Origin: Thermoanaerobacter sp.
Lineage (GTDB): Bacteria; Bacillota; Thermoanaerobacteria; Thermoanaerobacterales; Thermoanaerobacteraceae
Length of the DNA stretch: 64,000 nt
Direction of reading: 5' to 3'
NCBI GenBank assembly: GCA_014896455.1
Contig: JADBKJ010000028.1
Location: forward strand, 1-64,000
Position numbers and translations under genes: made by a program
Part shown: positions 21,464 through 32,086 of the stretch, in pieces
Numbering within the stretch: the first letter of the stretch is position 1
Layout of the letters: the number at the start of each line of letters is the position of its first letter
Notes under the pieces: model-generated
Seen by the model: the letters and a program-made list of their open reading frames with translations, nothing else
What the model was told of the DNA's origin: nothing
Database searches by the model: none

Positions 21464-21828
21464 TATCTAGACATTTCCTCAATAACACTTTTTAATTCTT
21501 CTACAACTTCATTAAGCCCAAAATAGCCCTTTTGCATCTTAAGTTTTGCCAAAAGCCTTTGATATTGTCTTAATGTTCCCATTATAATAACGTCAGATTT
21601 TTCAACACTCATATTTACGCAACCTCTTGCTACAGCTGCTTCTCCTCCTACCGCTAATATCTCCTGTTTTATTATGTTAGCAGCTGCTGGATGTACATCA
21701 AAGAGCTTGACAATCCTGAAAACGGCTTTTGGTGCCATAATATCTACAGAAATTTCTTCAGCTTTTATTTGGCTAAGTTCCTTTTTCGCCTGTGACAAAT
21801 TTTGTATATCTAATATTTCTTTTTTCAT
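21463..21828 (-). CDS. Stand-alone protein resembling the N-terminal domain of long clostridial FolP proteins
   Basis: VDIMAPKAVFRIVKLFDVHPAAANIIKQEILAVGGEAAVARGCVNMSVEKSDVIIMGTLRQYQRLLAKL. Confidence 0.6.
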   Translation of the reverse strand: MKKEILDIQNLSQAKKELSQIKAEEISVDIMAPKAVFRIVKLFDVHPAAANIIKQEILAVGGEAAVARGCVNMSVEKSDVIIMGTLRQYQRLLAKLKMQKGYFGLNEVVEELKSVIEEMSR

Positions 21829-21848
21829 CTACTTTCATCTACACTCCC

Positions 21849-23516
21849 TTAAAAGAGTCCTGTTATTCTTCCGTTTTCATCAATGTCTATGTTTTCTGCT
21901 GCCGGATGCTTTGGAAGGCCTGGCATTGTCATTATATCACCTGTCAAAGCCACAATAAAACCTGCACCTCTTGAAATTCTTAGTTCTCTTACTGTTATTT
22001 TAAATCCTCTCGGACGGCCTAAAAGTTTAGGGTCATCTGAAAGAGAATATTGAGTTTTTGCCACAACTATTGGCATCTTGTCAAAGCCTAGTCTTTCAAG
22101 GTTTGCTATATCTTTAAGAGCAGAAGCAGTATACTCTACTCCATCAGCTCCATATATTTCTGTTGCAATTATGTGCAATTTATCTTTAATTGGAAGTGTT
22201 TCATCATACAAAACGTGGAAGTTGGAAGGTGTCTCACAAACTTTCACAACTTTTTCAGCTAACTCTATTCCGCCTTCTCCTCCTTTTTCCCAAACTTCTG
22301 CTACCGCCATATCTACTCCTATTTTTTCGCAGGCCCTTCTTACCTCTTCAATTTCCCTTTCAGTATCAAAAACAAACCTGTTGAGAGCTACAACCACTGG
22401 TACCCCAAATTTCTTCACATTTTCAACTTGCTTTTCAAGATTTTCTATTCCTCTTCTTACTGCTTCCACATCTTCTTTTTGTAAGTCTTCCTTCTTAACT
22501 CCTCCATGCATCTTTAAAGCTCTTACAGTCGCTACTATGACGGCTGCATTAGGTGTTAGTCCTCCAAACCTTGACTTTATGTCAAAGAATTTTTCAGCCC
22601 CTAAATCAGCACCAAAGCCTGCCTCTGTTACAAGATAATCTGCCAATTTCAAACCATATTTAGTGGCAATTAAGCTATTACATCCATGAGCAATATTTGC
22701 AAAAGGCCCTCCATGAACAAATGCTGGAACGTTTTCAATCGTCTGCACTAAATTAGGCTTTATAGCATCTTTTAATAAGACTGTCATAGCTCCATTGGCC
22801 TTTAAATCTCTTGCAGTTACAGGATTACCATCTTTATCATATGCTACAATTATGTCACCAATCCTTTTTTTTAAATCCATCAGGTCTCGAGCTAAACACA
22901 AAATTGCCATTATTTCTGACGCCACAGTTATTATAAAACCATCTTGCCTTGGATAGCCATTTGCTTTTCCTCCAAGTCCTACTATTACTTCTCTTAAAGA
23001 CCTATCATTCATGTCCATGGCTCTTTTCCATGTAATGGTCCTTATGTCAATATTAAGTTCATTTCCATGATGGACATGATTGTCAATCATAGCAGCTAGT
23101 AGATTATGAGCAGCAGTAATCGCATGTAAATCTCCTGTAAAGTGTAAATTTATGTCCTCCATAGGTACAACTTGAGAATATCCTCCTCCAGCCGCTCCAC
23201 CTTTTATACCCATAGAAGGACCTAATGATGGCTCTCTTAAAGCTATCATGGCTTTTTTACCTATTTTAGCAAGAGCCTGTCCTAATCCTACAGTAAGTGT
23301 AGTCTTACCCTCGCCTGCGGGGGTGGGAGTTATCGCTGTGACAAGAATAAGCTTGCCATCTTTTCTGTCCTTTATTTTCTCCCATAACGCAGGAGAAATT
23401 TTGGCTTTATACTTGCCGTAGTATTCTAGGTAGTCTTCCTCAATGTCTAACTTTTTTGCAACCTCCCTTATATGAAGCATTTTCGCTTCTTGAGCTATTT
23501 CAATATCAGTTTTCAT
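21849..23516 (-). CDS. fhs: Formate--tetrahydrofolate ligase
   Basis: [70 protein letters not shown]. Confidence 0.98.
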   Translation of the reverse strand: MKTDIEIAQEAKMLHIREVAKKLDIEEDYLEYYGKYKAKISPALWEKIKDRKDGKLILVTAITPTPAGEGKTTLTVGLGQALAKIGKKAMIALREPSLGPSMGIKGGAAGGGYSQVVPMEDINLHFTGDLHAITAAHNLLAAMIDNHVHHGNELNIDIRTITWKRAMDMNDRSLREVIVGLGGKANGYPRQDGFIITVASEIMAILCLARDLMDLKKRIGDIIVAYDKDGNPVTARDLKANGAMTVLLKDAIKPNLVQTIENVPAFVHGGPFANIAHGCNSLIATKYGLKLADYLVTEAGFGADLGAEKFFDIKSRFGGLTPNAAVIVATVRALKMHGGVKKEDLQKEDVEAVRRGIENLEKQVENVKKFGVPVVVALNRFVFDTEREIEEVRRACEKIGVDMAVAEVWEKGGEGGIELAEKVVKVCETPSNFHVLYDETLPIKDKLHIIATEIYGADGVEYTASALKDIANLERLGFDKMPIVVAKTQYSLSDDPKLLGRPRGFKITVRELRISRGAGFIVALTGDIMTMPGLPKHPAAENIDIDENGRITGLF

Positions 23517-23534
23517 ATTTTCCCCTCCAGCTTT

Positions 23535-24920
23535 TCATTTATCACTTAAAATTATTTTTACAAGTGTACCTTTACCCTTTTTGCTAAAAATTTTAATATC
23601 TCCATTGTACATCTCTACTATGCTCCTGCAAATCGCAAGTCCTAATCCTGTTCCTTCTTTCTTAGTTGTAAAAAGTGGCTCAACAACTCGTTTAAGATAT
23701 TTTTTCTCTATACCACCTCCATTATCCGCAACTCTTATTATTATCTTTTTTGTGTGATGATTATATTTTGTATTCAATATTATTTTACCATTCTTTTCAA
23801 TAGCGTGAAGGGAATTTTGTACAATATTTAAAATAAGCTGTTTAAGATGATTTTTGTTAATTTTCACAAGTGGAACATCGCCAAAACGCTTTTCTATTTT
23901 AACTCCTTTTTTGGCAGCTTCCGCTTCAAAAAGAAGTAAATATTGATTTATAACAGTATTTAAGTCTATTTCAGCTTCCACTTCTTCTTCACTGTTTCTC
24001 ACTATGCCAAGGTAATTTTTTATTAAGCCCAATACTCTATTTACCTCGTCTAAAATAGTCTCATAATAAGTAGAACTATCTGGATGCTTAGCCTGTAAAA
24101 GCTGTATAAAACCTTTTATAGAAGTTAGAGAATTTTTTATCTCATGAATAGTTGTTGCCGCAAACTTGCCAGCAATTGTGTATTTCTCAGTTTGCTCAAT
24201 CAATTTTTTATATTTTAAATCCTCAGTTATATTTTTTACAGTAATAACTTTCCAATGGTCATTATTTATCTTACCATACTTTAGTAAAAGCACTCTTTCT
24301 TCAATATTATTTTTGGAAGGAATTACAATTTTCTCACCTTTGACTAATCCTTCTTCTGATACATTGAGATCGTATTTTTTTATAATTTCGAAAAATTTTT
24401 CATTTATAAATCTCGTATATTTTATACCAAATAATTCACAAGCCTTGTTATTTATATAAACTACGTTGAATTTGCCGTCAAGTACTATAACTCCTTCTTC
24501 TGTAATATCCATAACATCTGTAGGACTTTTAAACAAATTAAAATAATGTCCTGGTTCTATTTTAAAATAATTTCTCAATTTTACAAAACCTAAATAGGCT
24601 ATTTTATCCCCTGCAGTGTTAGTGATAGAACTCAGCCTTATGCTAAATGACATTTTTATGTTATATTTTGCTGTAAGCTCTATAATAAGCCCATCCTCAT
24701 AAGGGCCTATTTCCTTATAGTTTAAAATATGATAAAAAAAATAATCATAATTTTCTACATCATCAGCACTATACCCCAATATCTCAAGAAGCCTCTTATT
24801 TATGTAGACCACTTTTCCACTTAAATCTTTTAATATAAAAAAATCATGGGCATTATCCAAAAGATTACATATCCATTGCAACGGATTTTTGCTAGAATCA
24901 GAAGCTTTGTATAACTTCAC
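23535..24920 (-). CDS. PAS-domain sensor histidine kinase (sporulation-kinase-like)
   Basis: Two PAS-like regions; FAATTIHEIKNSLTSIKGFIQLLQ H-box; VRVADNGGGIEKKYL..PLFTTKKEGTGLGLAICRSIVE ATPase. Confidence 0.88.
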   Translation of the reverse strand: MKLYKASDSSKNPLQWICNLLDNAHDFFILKDLSGKVVYINKRLLEILGYSADDVENYDYFFYHILNYKEIGPYEDGLIIELTAKYNIKMSFSIRLSSITNTAGDKIAYLGFVKLRNYFKIEPGHYFNLFKSPTDVMDITEEGVIVLDGKFNVVYINNKACELFGIKYTRFINEKFFEIIKKYDLNVSEEGLVKGEKIVIPSKNNIEERVLLLKYGKINNDHWKVITVKNITEDLKYKKLIEQTEKYTIAGKFAATTIHEIKNSLTSIKGFIQLLQAKHPDSSTYYETILDEVNRVLGLIKNYLGIVRNSEEEVEAEIDLNTVINQYLLLFEAEAAKKGVKIEKRFGDVPLVKINKNHLKQLILNIVQNSLHAIEKNGKIILNTKYNHHTKKIIIRVADNGGGIEKKYLKRVVEPLFTTKKEGTGLGLAICRSIVEMYNGDIKIFSKKGKGTLVKIILSDK

Positions 24921-25050
24921 GGTATCCCCCCCTTTTTCTCCCTTATCTTTTGTTTAAAAATTTCCTTTTACTAATATATTAGACACAAAGTTATAAAAAT
25001 CCTTCTTCTTTTCAATAATTTTTTTATTGTTAACTAAAACTTTTGTAAAA

Positions 25051-25084
25051 AATAATGTATAAGTCTTACGACTTATACATTATT
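25051..25084 (-). terminator. Terminator of ftsH
   Basis: aataatgtataagtc-ttac-gacttatacattatt, 15-bp arms; T-run on minus strand. Confidence 0.75.
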
Positions 25085-26936
25085 ATGCAAATTGCACCCC
25101 ATTTATCTCTTCTCCATGAAAGACTTTTTCAAACTCTTCTGCATTAAGTTTCTCCTTCTCAATCAAAGCCTTTGCAACTCTATGGAGCTTATCCATATTG
25201 TCTTTTAAAAGGGTTTCTGCTCTTTTATATGCCTCCTCAATTATCCTTTTTATTTCTCTATCTATCTCGGCAGCAACTACTTCACTGTAATTTCTCGTCC
25301 TTCCTAAATCACGCCCTAAAAATACTTCTTCACTTCTCGTACCAAACGTCATAGGCCCTAACCTTTCACTCATGCCATACTCTGTAACCATCTTTCTCGC
25401 AATATTTGTAGCTCTCTCAATGTCATTTTGTGCTCCTGTGCTTATATCATTTAGCACTAAACTCTCTGCCACACGCCCACCTAAAAGGTGAACTATCTCA
25501 TCCATCATCTCGGACTTTGACATATAGTATTTATCTTCTTCCGGAAGAAGCATAGTATATCCTCCAGCTCTTCCTCTTGGAATTATTGTAACCTCGTGAA
25601 CAGGTGGAGTATTAGGTAAAAGCTTAGCGACAACTGCATGGCCTGCCTCATGGTATGCCACCAATTTTTTGTCTTTCTCAGACATAATCCTACTTCTTTT
25701 TTCAGGCCCTGCTATAACTCTTGTTATGGCCTCCTCCAGCTCTGCCATAGTTATCTGCTTAAGTCCTCTTCTCGCTGCCAATAAAGCTGCTTCATTCATG
25801 AGATTCTCAAGGTCTGCTCCAGTAAATCCTGGAGTTCTTCTCGCCAGCACCTGCAAAGATACATCAGGAGCCAAAGGCTTATTCCTCGCGTGTATTTTTA
25901 AAATTTCTTCTCTTCCTTTTATATCAGGAATACCAACAGTAATATGCCTGTCAAATCTTCCTGGTCGCAGTAGTGCAGGGTCTAATATATCTGGCCTGTT
26001 TGTTGCAGCAATCACAATTATACCTTCGTTGACACTGAAACCATCCATTTCAACTAACAACTGGTTCAGTGTCTGTTCTCTTTCATCATGCCCGCCACCT
26101 AAACCTGCACCTCTTTGTCTTCCCACTGCATCTATTTCATCAATAAAAACAATACAAGGCGCATTCTTTTTGGCTTGATCAAATAAATCTCTTACTCTTG
26201 CAGCACCTACACCAACAAACATTTCTACAAAATCAGAACCGCTTATGCTAAAAAATGGAACCCCCGCTTCTCCTGCTACAGCTTTTGCTAGAAGGGTTTT
26301 TCCTGTACCTGGAGGCCCTACTAAAAGAACCCCTTTAGGTATTCTGGCTCCTAACTCAATAAATTTTTTAGGGTATTTTAAAAATTCAACTATTTCTTGT
26401 AATTCTTCTTTTTCCTCATCCGCTCCTGCCACATCATTAAAAGTAACTCTTTTGTCTTTATCAGTAACCATCCTTGCTCTACTTTTACCAAAAGACATCA
26501 CTTTGCTTCCTCCCCCACCTTGTGCCTGTTGCATAAAAATATACCAAAATATAACCAAAACAATAACCAAAAACAAGGAAGGAAGCATCTGAACCCACCA
26601 AGGTGGACCTACTTGCGGTTCATTTTTAAAGTCTAATTTTCCCTCTAAAATATATGGATTTACAAAATTCATAAAATTTGTTACATCCGGAATACTGCTT
26701 TTAAACTCTGTCCCATTTTTGAAAGTTCCTTTAACTTCATTTCCCGCAAGAGTGATGCTTTTTACTTGGTTAGAGTTAATATACCTAATTAACTCTCCAT
26801 AATCTATATTTGCTAGCGGTGGTGTACTTTGAGAGTACAACTGTACCATAGCATAAATAGCTATAAAGATTAGCATATAGAGCACCATGCTTCTAATTAT
26901 CTTGTTATTATCGTTCAAATAAGGCCCCTCCTTCAA
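25083..26936 (-). CDS. ftsH: ATP-dependent zinc metalloprotease FtsH
   Basis: [59 protein letters not shown]. Confidence 0.98.
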   Translation of the reverse strand: MKEGPYLNDNNKIIRSMVLYMLIFIAIYAMVQLYSQSTPPLANIDYGELIRYINSNQVKSITLAGNEVKGTFKNGTEFKSSIPDVTNFMNFVNPYILEGKLDFKNEPQVGPPWWVQMLPSLFLVIVLVIFWYIFMQQAQGGGGSKVMSFGKSRARMVTDKDKRVTFNDVAGADEEKEELQEIVEFLKYPKKFIELGARIPKGVLLVGPPGTGKTLLAKAVAGEAGVPFFSISGSDFVEMFVGVGAARVRDLFDQAKKNAPCIVFIDEIDAVGRQRGAGLGGGHDEREQTLNQLLVEMDGFSVNEGIIVIAATNRPDILDPALLRPGRFDRHITVGIPDIKGREEILKIHARNKPLAPDVSLQVLARRTPGFTGADLENLMNEAALLAARRGLKQITMAELEEAITRVIAGPEKRSRIMSEKDKKLVAYHEAGHAVVAKLLPNTPPVHEVTIIPRGRAGGYTMLLPEEDKYYMSKSEMMDEIVHLLGGRVAESLVLNDISTGAQNDIERATNIARKMVTEYGMSERLGPMTFGTRSEEVFLGRDLGRTRNYSEVVAAEIDREIKRIIEEAYKRAETLLKDNMDKLHRVAKALIEKEKLNAEEFEKVFHGEEINGVQFA

Positions 26937-26989
26937 ACAAGTCCAACTACCTTTAATCTATAATATCATATCTCCTTTAAAAAACCAAA

Positions 26990-27535
26990 TCATTTGTACA
27001 GCTCTGGCTTTAAAACCCCTATAAATGGGAGATTTCTGTATTTTTCATCAAAATCTAATCCATAACCAACTACAAATTTGTCAGGAATTTTAAATCCACA
27101 ATAATCTACTTTAACGTCTGTTTCTCTTCTTTCAGGTTTATCTAAAATGGTGCAAATTTTTAAACTTCTAGGTTTCCTCTCTAATAAAGTCTTTCTTAAA
27201 TAAGAAAGTGTTAAACCGCTATCTATAATATCCTCAACTATGAGCACATCTTTCCCCTCAATGTTTATGTCATGGTCTTTAATTATTTTTACTATTCCAG
27301 AAGACTGAGTAGAAGAACCATAACTGGAGACTGCCATAAAATCTATTGATAAAGGTAAATCTATCGCACGAGATAAGTCTGCCATAAACATTATTGCTCC
27401 TTTTAAAACCCCAAGGAGGACAAGGTCTTTCCCTTGGTAGTCTTTTGTAATTATTTGTCCTAACTCTTTCACTTTTTCTTTTAATTGCTCTTCCGTAATC
27501 AGAATCTCCTGTATATCTTGTGTTGGACTCGACAT
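26990..27535 (-). CDS. hpt: Hypoxanthine phosphoribosyltransferase
   Basis: LVLLGVLKGAIMFMADL; VLIVEDIIDSGLTLSYL; YGLDFDEKYRNLPFIGVL. Confidence 0.96.
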   Translation of the reverse strand: MSSPTQDIQEILITEEQLKEKVKELGQIITKDYQGKDLVLLGVLKGAIMFMADLSRAIDLPLSIDFMAVSSYGSSTQSSGIVKIIKDHDINIEGKDVLIVEDIIDSGLTLSYLRKTLLERKPRSLKICTILDKPERRETDVKVDYCGFKIPDKFVVGYGLDFDEKYRNLPFIGVLKPELYK

Positions 27536-27560
27536 AAATTTAACCTCCTCTTTTTTTATT

Positions 27561-28937
27561 TTATCCTTTGGTATACTCTATCACAAGGACATTTTTTGTA
27601 TTTTCATCTACCTTAAATTTATCACTCATTCTATAACCTACAACCCACACAATTTCATTGTCTATGGCTAATAAAGGAATGCTATCTCTTATTTCGCGGG
27701 GTATTTTCTCGTCAATAAAAAATTCTTTCAATTTTTTACTCCCCCCCAGGTTAAGAGGAGAAAAAATATCCCCTGCTTGCCTATTTCTAACTACCACATC
27801 TTCCTGTATTTTATCATAGTCAAAAAATTTCGTGTATTTTCCTATGTTAAGTTTTTTTATTTCTTCAATCCCTAAAACACTAGCTTTAAATTGACCAACA
27901 CCACATATCTTAGTAATCCCAGGAATATTTAATTTTGCCCAAAAAGTCTTGGTCTCTTTTTCTTTTACTTTTCTCATTATAAGATTATTATAGCTTTTTA
28001 AAGCCTCAATTTCAAAGGGTAAATCAATTTTTGAGGAAGTTGGTTTGTCTAAAAGGCTTAAAACATCCTCTACATGGATGTATTCTAATCCGTAAATATC
28101 TCCTTTTAATTTTTGGTACATAAGCCTAACTAAGCGCCGCTGAATAGCTAGATGCTGTTTCCTCAGTTTTTTTATATCAGCAAAAATTTCCTCTTGATTA
28201 AAATAGCAAACCTCATTAAAAATCTTTTCACACTCTTTTTCTAAATAGTCATTTTCCTCTAAAATAATTTTTGCCATCCTGTAGATATTTTCTATTATAT
28301 CTACTTCAAAAGTTTCATTTATATAGGGAATTAATTTAAGTCTTACTTTATTTCTCTTATATAAATCTTCATAATTTGTAAAATCTATTACGGGCTTTAA
28401 ATCTTTTTCATTGATGTAATTATCTATTTCTTCCCTTCCTATTTCAATGAGAGGCCTTATTATATTTCCATTTACTGGTTTTATTCCAATGAGGCCAGCC
28501 ATTCCAGAACCTCTTATCAAATTTAAAAAAACTGTTTCCACTACGTCGTTCTTATTATGGGCTACTGCTATTTTATCGCCTTTAACTTCTCTTAATACTT
28601 CCTCAAAAGCCTGATACCTCACATATCGTCCAGCCTCTTCTTCCGAATATCCCATTTCGTTGGCTATTTTTTTTACATCTTTTTCAAATAAAAAAAATGG
28701 GAGTTTCAGTTTGCGGCAAATATCATCAACAAATTGCGCATCTCTTTTAGCTTCTTCTCCTCTTATCATATGATTAACATGTACTACATACAATTTAAGA
28801 TTAAATAAATCTTTTAAATTGTATAAAATATCCAACATACACAAAGAATCAGGTCCGCCGGAAACCCCCATTACAATTTTATCATTTGCCTCAATCATTT
28901 TATACCTTTTAATTGTTGAAATAACCTTATCAATCAT
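27561..28937 (-). CDS. tilS: tRNA(Ile)-lysidine synthase
   Basis: IVMGVSGGPDSLCMLDIL; VVHVNHMIRGEEAKRDAQFV; AVAHNKNDVVETVFLNLIRGSGMAGLIGI. Confidence 0.95.
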   Translation of the reverse strand: MIDKVISTIKRYKMIEANDKIVMGVSGGPDSLCMLDILYNLKDLFNLKLYVVHVNHMIRGEEAKRDAQFVDDICRKLKLPFFLFEKDVKKIANEMGYSEEEAGRYVRYQAFEEVLREVKGDKIAVAHNKNDVVETVFLNLIRGSGMAGLIGIKPVNGNIIRPLIEIGREEIDNYINEKDLKPVIDFTNYEDLYKRNKVRLKLIPYINETFEVDIIENIYRMAKIILEENDYLEKECEKIFNEVCYFNQEEIFADIKKLRKQHLAIQRRLVRLMYQKLKGDIYGLEYIHVEDVLSLLDKPTSSKIDLPFEIEALKSYNNLIMRKVKEKETKTFWAKLNIPGITKICGVGQFKASVLGIEEIKKLNIGKYTKFFDYDKIQEDVVVRNRQAGDIFSPLNLGGSKKLKEFFIDEKIPREIRDSIPLLAIDNEIVWVVGYRMSDKFKVDENTKNVLVIEYTKG

Positions 28938-29141
28938 TTCTTAACCCCTTATAGCGATATATACTCATGTTATATAATGATTATATAACATCCTCCTCTT
29001 TAAATCAAACCTCTTTTTATATTCCTACTATATTTTCGGCATTTATCTCTTTTTCTTCAAAGAAAAGAATAAGTTTTTCCATTTCAACGCCTCGATATAT
29101 TGTCTCCATATTGTGGAAGGGTTATTCCAATTTATTAACCT

Positions 29142-31487
29142 TTATATTTTCTTCCATACCTTTGAAACCAAAATTGTCATATCGTCCTTTGGAGTATTAT
29201 TACACAATTCCAAACATTTTTTCATTAACGTATCTGCCATATCCTGAGGATTCCTCGTGTTGATTTCACTAATTAACTTTGAAAATTCTACTTCTTTATC
29301 CTTCTCAAAACACTCCAACACTCCATCAGTGACTAAAATCACAAAATCTCCATCTTTTAACTTTCTTTCATGTATATCTGCCTCTATATCTTCCAAAATG
29401 CCAATGGGCAAAGAACTGGATTCTATAATCTCAACCTCATTCCCTCTTTTTATAAAGGTAGCACAAGAGCCAATCTTTATAAATTCTGCTCCTCCTGTGA
29501 ACTTGTCCAGAAACATTATATCCACAGTAGAAAACATTTCTTCTGCAGACCGCAAAGCCAAAATAGAGTTTAATGTTTGAATAACTAAATGTTTATCGAA
29601 GCCTGCCTCTATAAATTTCTCCAGCAAAGAAATGGTAATAGTGCTCTCTGCAGCCGCTTTATATCCAATCCCCATTCCATCGCTTAAAGCTGCCATATAT
29701 TTTCCATCTTCTAAGTCCATAAAAGAATAAGTATCTCCAGAAATCTTGGCTTTTGACTTACTAACTCTGCTTATACCCGTTAATACTTGCAAGCTCTCTG
29801 CTTTTGTAAGAGTAAGTACACATCTTCCATTGTGGTCTATAGAGCATAACCTACTTTTTCTCTCATATCTTTCCCCCATAATTTCAGATACAATAGGGAT
29901 AATTTTTTTGTCACATTCCTTAGCAAAACATGCCTTTTTATATATTTTTACATTAACATTTTCGTCTCCTGTGTCATAAATTAGCACATCCTCCACAGGT
30001 ATGCCCTTTTTGTCCAATTCCACCATCATTATTTGTTCTAATTCATCTTTAAAAGTGACATTCATGCTAATATCACTAGCCATATTAGATATTGCATCGG
30101 CAACTCCTTTTAACTGAGTAGCAATAAGTCTTTTAGCATCTTTTAGCCTTTCTCTCCACTGCATGCTTATTTTGTAAATGCCTAAGTAATATTTAGTTGT
30201 ATTCATAAGTTCAGAAAATCTTATACATTTTCTATACAGTTTATTGTCCTCAATACTACTATTTTTTTCAAGATGTTCTATCAACTCAAACATGCTTTTA
30301 TAAGTATTGTAAAACTCCTTGTCCCAACAAGTTTTATACATGACACATTGAGTACAGGTCTTATTGGCAATTTCTTCAAACAAATAAGAAATATCTTTAT
30401 GGTCTAATACTTTTTCATTTACTTGTTTAAAACTTTTAGAAAGCTCTTCAAATACTTGAGAATACTCTTTAAGTTTACCTGTCACTACTTCTTTTAATTT
30501 TTCATTGTAATTTCTGTTGTTTAAATTTTTATTACCCTTTACTATTTCCTCCGCCTTTACTATGTACTTCTTAGGAAGTGCTACAAACATTAAAGAAGCT
30601 AAAACAATATCATAAGGATTTACAAGCATATCCACATTTGAAGTTACATAAAATGTAATAATAAAAATGGCAGTTAAAAAGCCTATAATAACTCCAATTC
30701 TATGCAATTTTTTCAAACTACCGGCTAACAAGCCTGCAAATCCAAAAAGCCCTATGGAAACTGGCATTTGGAAAAAAGATAAGCTTCCAAAAAGCCCCAT
30801 AGTTGTGCCGATACTTGCTCCTACTCCAGCCCCCCCTATATAAGAGGCTAAAAGTATTATAAATATCCCTAATATCCCATTGAGAGTAAATTTCCACACA
30901 TTCAAATGATTCATTCCTAGAATAAATAGCCCTATAGATATACTCAAAGATATCAACTCTTCATTGGAAACAATTTTTCTGTTTATATTCAAAATAAATG
31001 AAACAGCATGATTAAAAATAAAAACCATTAACATTGCAATGACAGACTCATATACGCTCATTATAATGTCAAAAAGTAAAAAGCCATAAATATAGCTGAA
31101 TATAAGATCTGCACTAAAAAGAGAAATAAAAGTAATGAAAGAAGTTTTAATAATATTTTGAGGTTTAATTTTTAGAAATCCTTCTAATGAAAAGATAAAC
31201 ACAAGTGCTAAAAGGTATTTAAAACTATTGACATTGGATAAAGTTAATATTCCCAACCATACTCCTATTCCTGTTAAAAGATATCGCTTTTTATACATTA
31301 AAAGGGTTGCAAAAAAAGCAATGCCGAAAGGCAAAAGACTATTGAAAATAACAGCTCGCCCTATAAAAAAGCTTATAACTGACAATAATATAATCTGTTG
31401 AATGTTTTTAGAAAGATTTTTTTGAGTATTTTCTGACAAGGGAGTTTTTATAACTCTTTTATAAGGTAAAATATTTATATTTTGCAT
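29142..31487 (-). CDS. spoIIE: Stage II sporulation protein E (PP2C-type phosphatase)
   Basis: Multi-TM N-terminus; MAALSDGMGIGYKAAAESTITISLLEKFIEAGFDKHLVIQTLNSIL; DFVILVTDGVLE; CIQCVMYKTCW-like Cys motif. Confidence 0.93.
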   Translation of the reverse strand: MQNINILPYKRVIKTPLSENTQKNLSKNIQQIILLSVISFFIGRAVIFNSLLPFGIAFFATLLMYKKRYLLTGIGVWLGILTLSNVNSFKYLLALVFIFSLEGFLKIKPQNIIKTSFITFISLFSADLIFSYIYGFLLFDIIMSVYESVIAMLMVFIFNHAVSFILNINRKIVSNEELISLSISIGLFILGMNHLNVWKFTLNGILGIFIILLASYIGGAGVGASIGTTMGLFGSLSFFQMPVSIGLFGFAGLLAGSLKKLHRIGVIIGFLTAIFIITFYVTSNVDMLVNPYDIVLASLMFVALPKKYIVKAEEIVKGNKNLNNRNYNEKLKEVVTGKLKEYSQVFEELSKSFKQVNEKVLDHKDISYLFEEIANKTCTQCVMYKTCWDKEFYNTYKSMFELIEHLEKNSSIEDNKLYRKCIRFSELMNTTKYYLGIYKISMQWRERLKDAKRLIATQLKGVADAISNMASDISMNVTFKDELEQIMMVELDKKGIPVEDVLIYDTGDENVNVKIYKKACFAKECDKKIIPIVSEIMGERYERKSRLCSIDHNGRCVLTLTKAESLQVLTGISRVSKSKAKISGDTYSFMDLEDGKYMAALSDGMGIGYKAAAESTITISLLEKFIEAGFDKHLVIQTLNSILALRSAEEMFSTVDIMFLDKFTGGAEFIKIGSCATFIKRGNEVEIIESSSLPIGILEDIEADIHERKLKDGDFVILVTDGVLECFEKDKEVEFSKLISEINTRNPQDMADTLMKKCLELCNNTPKDDMTILVSKVWKKI

Positions 31488-31589
31488 AAAAAACCATCAC
31501 CTCCTGTTTTTCTAAATTATAGCATCATGGTGATGGTTTTATTTGTTAATTTTTGTTGTATATGTAATTTTTCTTTCGACATAAAAAAT

Positions 31590-31612
31590 AATGTCGCACC
31601 TTTGGCGACATT
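31590..31612 (-). terminator. Terminator downstream of tRNA-Glu
   Basis: aatgtcgc-acctttg-gcgacatt followed by T-run on the minus strand. Confidence 0.65.
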
Positions 31613-31630
31613 TTATTTCTTAAACTTAAA

Positions 31631-31705
31631 TGGTGACCCCGACGGGATTCGAACCCGTGTTGCCGCCGTGAAAGGGCGGTGTCTTAACCTCTTGACCACG
31701 GGGCC
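31631..31705 (-). tRNA. tRNA-Glu (UUC), CCA encoded
   Basis: Minus strand GGCCCCGTGGTCAAGAGGTTAAGACACCGCCCTTTCACGGCGGCAACACGGGTTCGAATCCCGTCGGGGTCACCA; cloverleaf arms and TTC anticodon. Confidence 0.95.
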
Positions 31706-31721
31706 ACAAAAGACATTACTT

Positions 31722-31749
31722 ATTTTATCATATTTTCATGTCTTGTCAA
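31722..31749 (-). promoter_or_regulatory. Promoter of tRNA-Glu
   Basis: Minus strand TTGACA-16 bp-TAAAAT. Confidence 0.6.
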
Positions 31750-31773
31750 CGAAAAATTTTTCCTTAATAATTG

Positions 31774-31957
31774 TCATTTTTTGGATATAAAAATGCCTGT
31801 CCTTTCTGACTTTTTTATTTCTTCTATTAAAGCATATTCGACTTCTAAATAATTTGCAATATCTTCAATTTCACATCAAAAACTTTTTATATTTATTATC
31901 TCTCAGTTTGTACTTTAATAAAACGCAAAAACATGCTATACTAATTAAAGTACTAAT
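31774..31957 (-). pseudogene. Degenerate small gene downstream of a G-tract operator
   Basis: GGAG RBS then ATT instead of ATG: (I)STLISIACFCVLLKYKLRDNKYKKF, frameshift, then CEIEDIANYLEVEYALIEEIKKSERTGIFISKK*. Confidence 0.4.
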
Positions 31958-32017
31958 AAAATCACTCCTCTATAATAAATGCGGTATTTCTATACCGCAT
32001 CCTTTTTGGACTAATAT

Positions 32018-32034
32018 ATGCCCCCGTAGGGTAT
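32018..32034 (-). promoter_or_regulatory. CsoR/RcnR-family-like G-tract operator
   Basis: Minus strand ATACCCTACGGGGGCAT imperfect palindrome just downstream of the promoter at 32049-32077. Confidence 0.5.
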
Positions 32035-32048
32035 AGGGCTACGTTAAA

Positions 32049-32077
32049 AGTATATCACATTTTCTATGTAATGTAAA
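32049..32077 (-). promoter_or_regulatory. Sigma-A type promoter
   Basis: Minus strand TTTACA-17 bp-TATACT. Confidence 0.55.
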
Positions 32078-32086
32078 TACAAAATT

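Noticed and set aside
22078-22638. 186-aa plus-strand ORF opposite fhs, and similar long antisense ORFs (25669-26178, 50298-50819, 47691-48185)
   Set aside because: Low-complexity Ser/Pro/Thr-rich translations antisense to well-supported genes; no RBS or conserved motif.
31482-31790. Plus-strand ORF containing DPDGIRTRVAAVKGRCLNLLTTGP
   Set aside because: It is the antisense translation of tRNA-Glu, a well-known spurious ORF signature.
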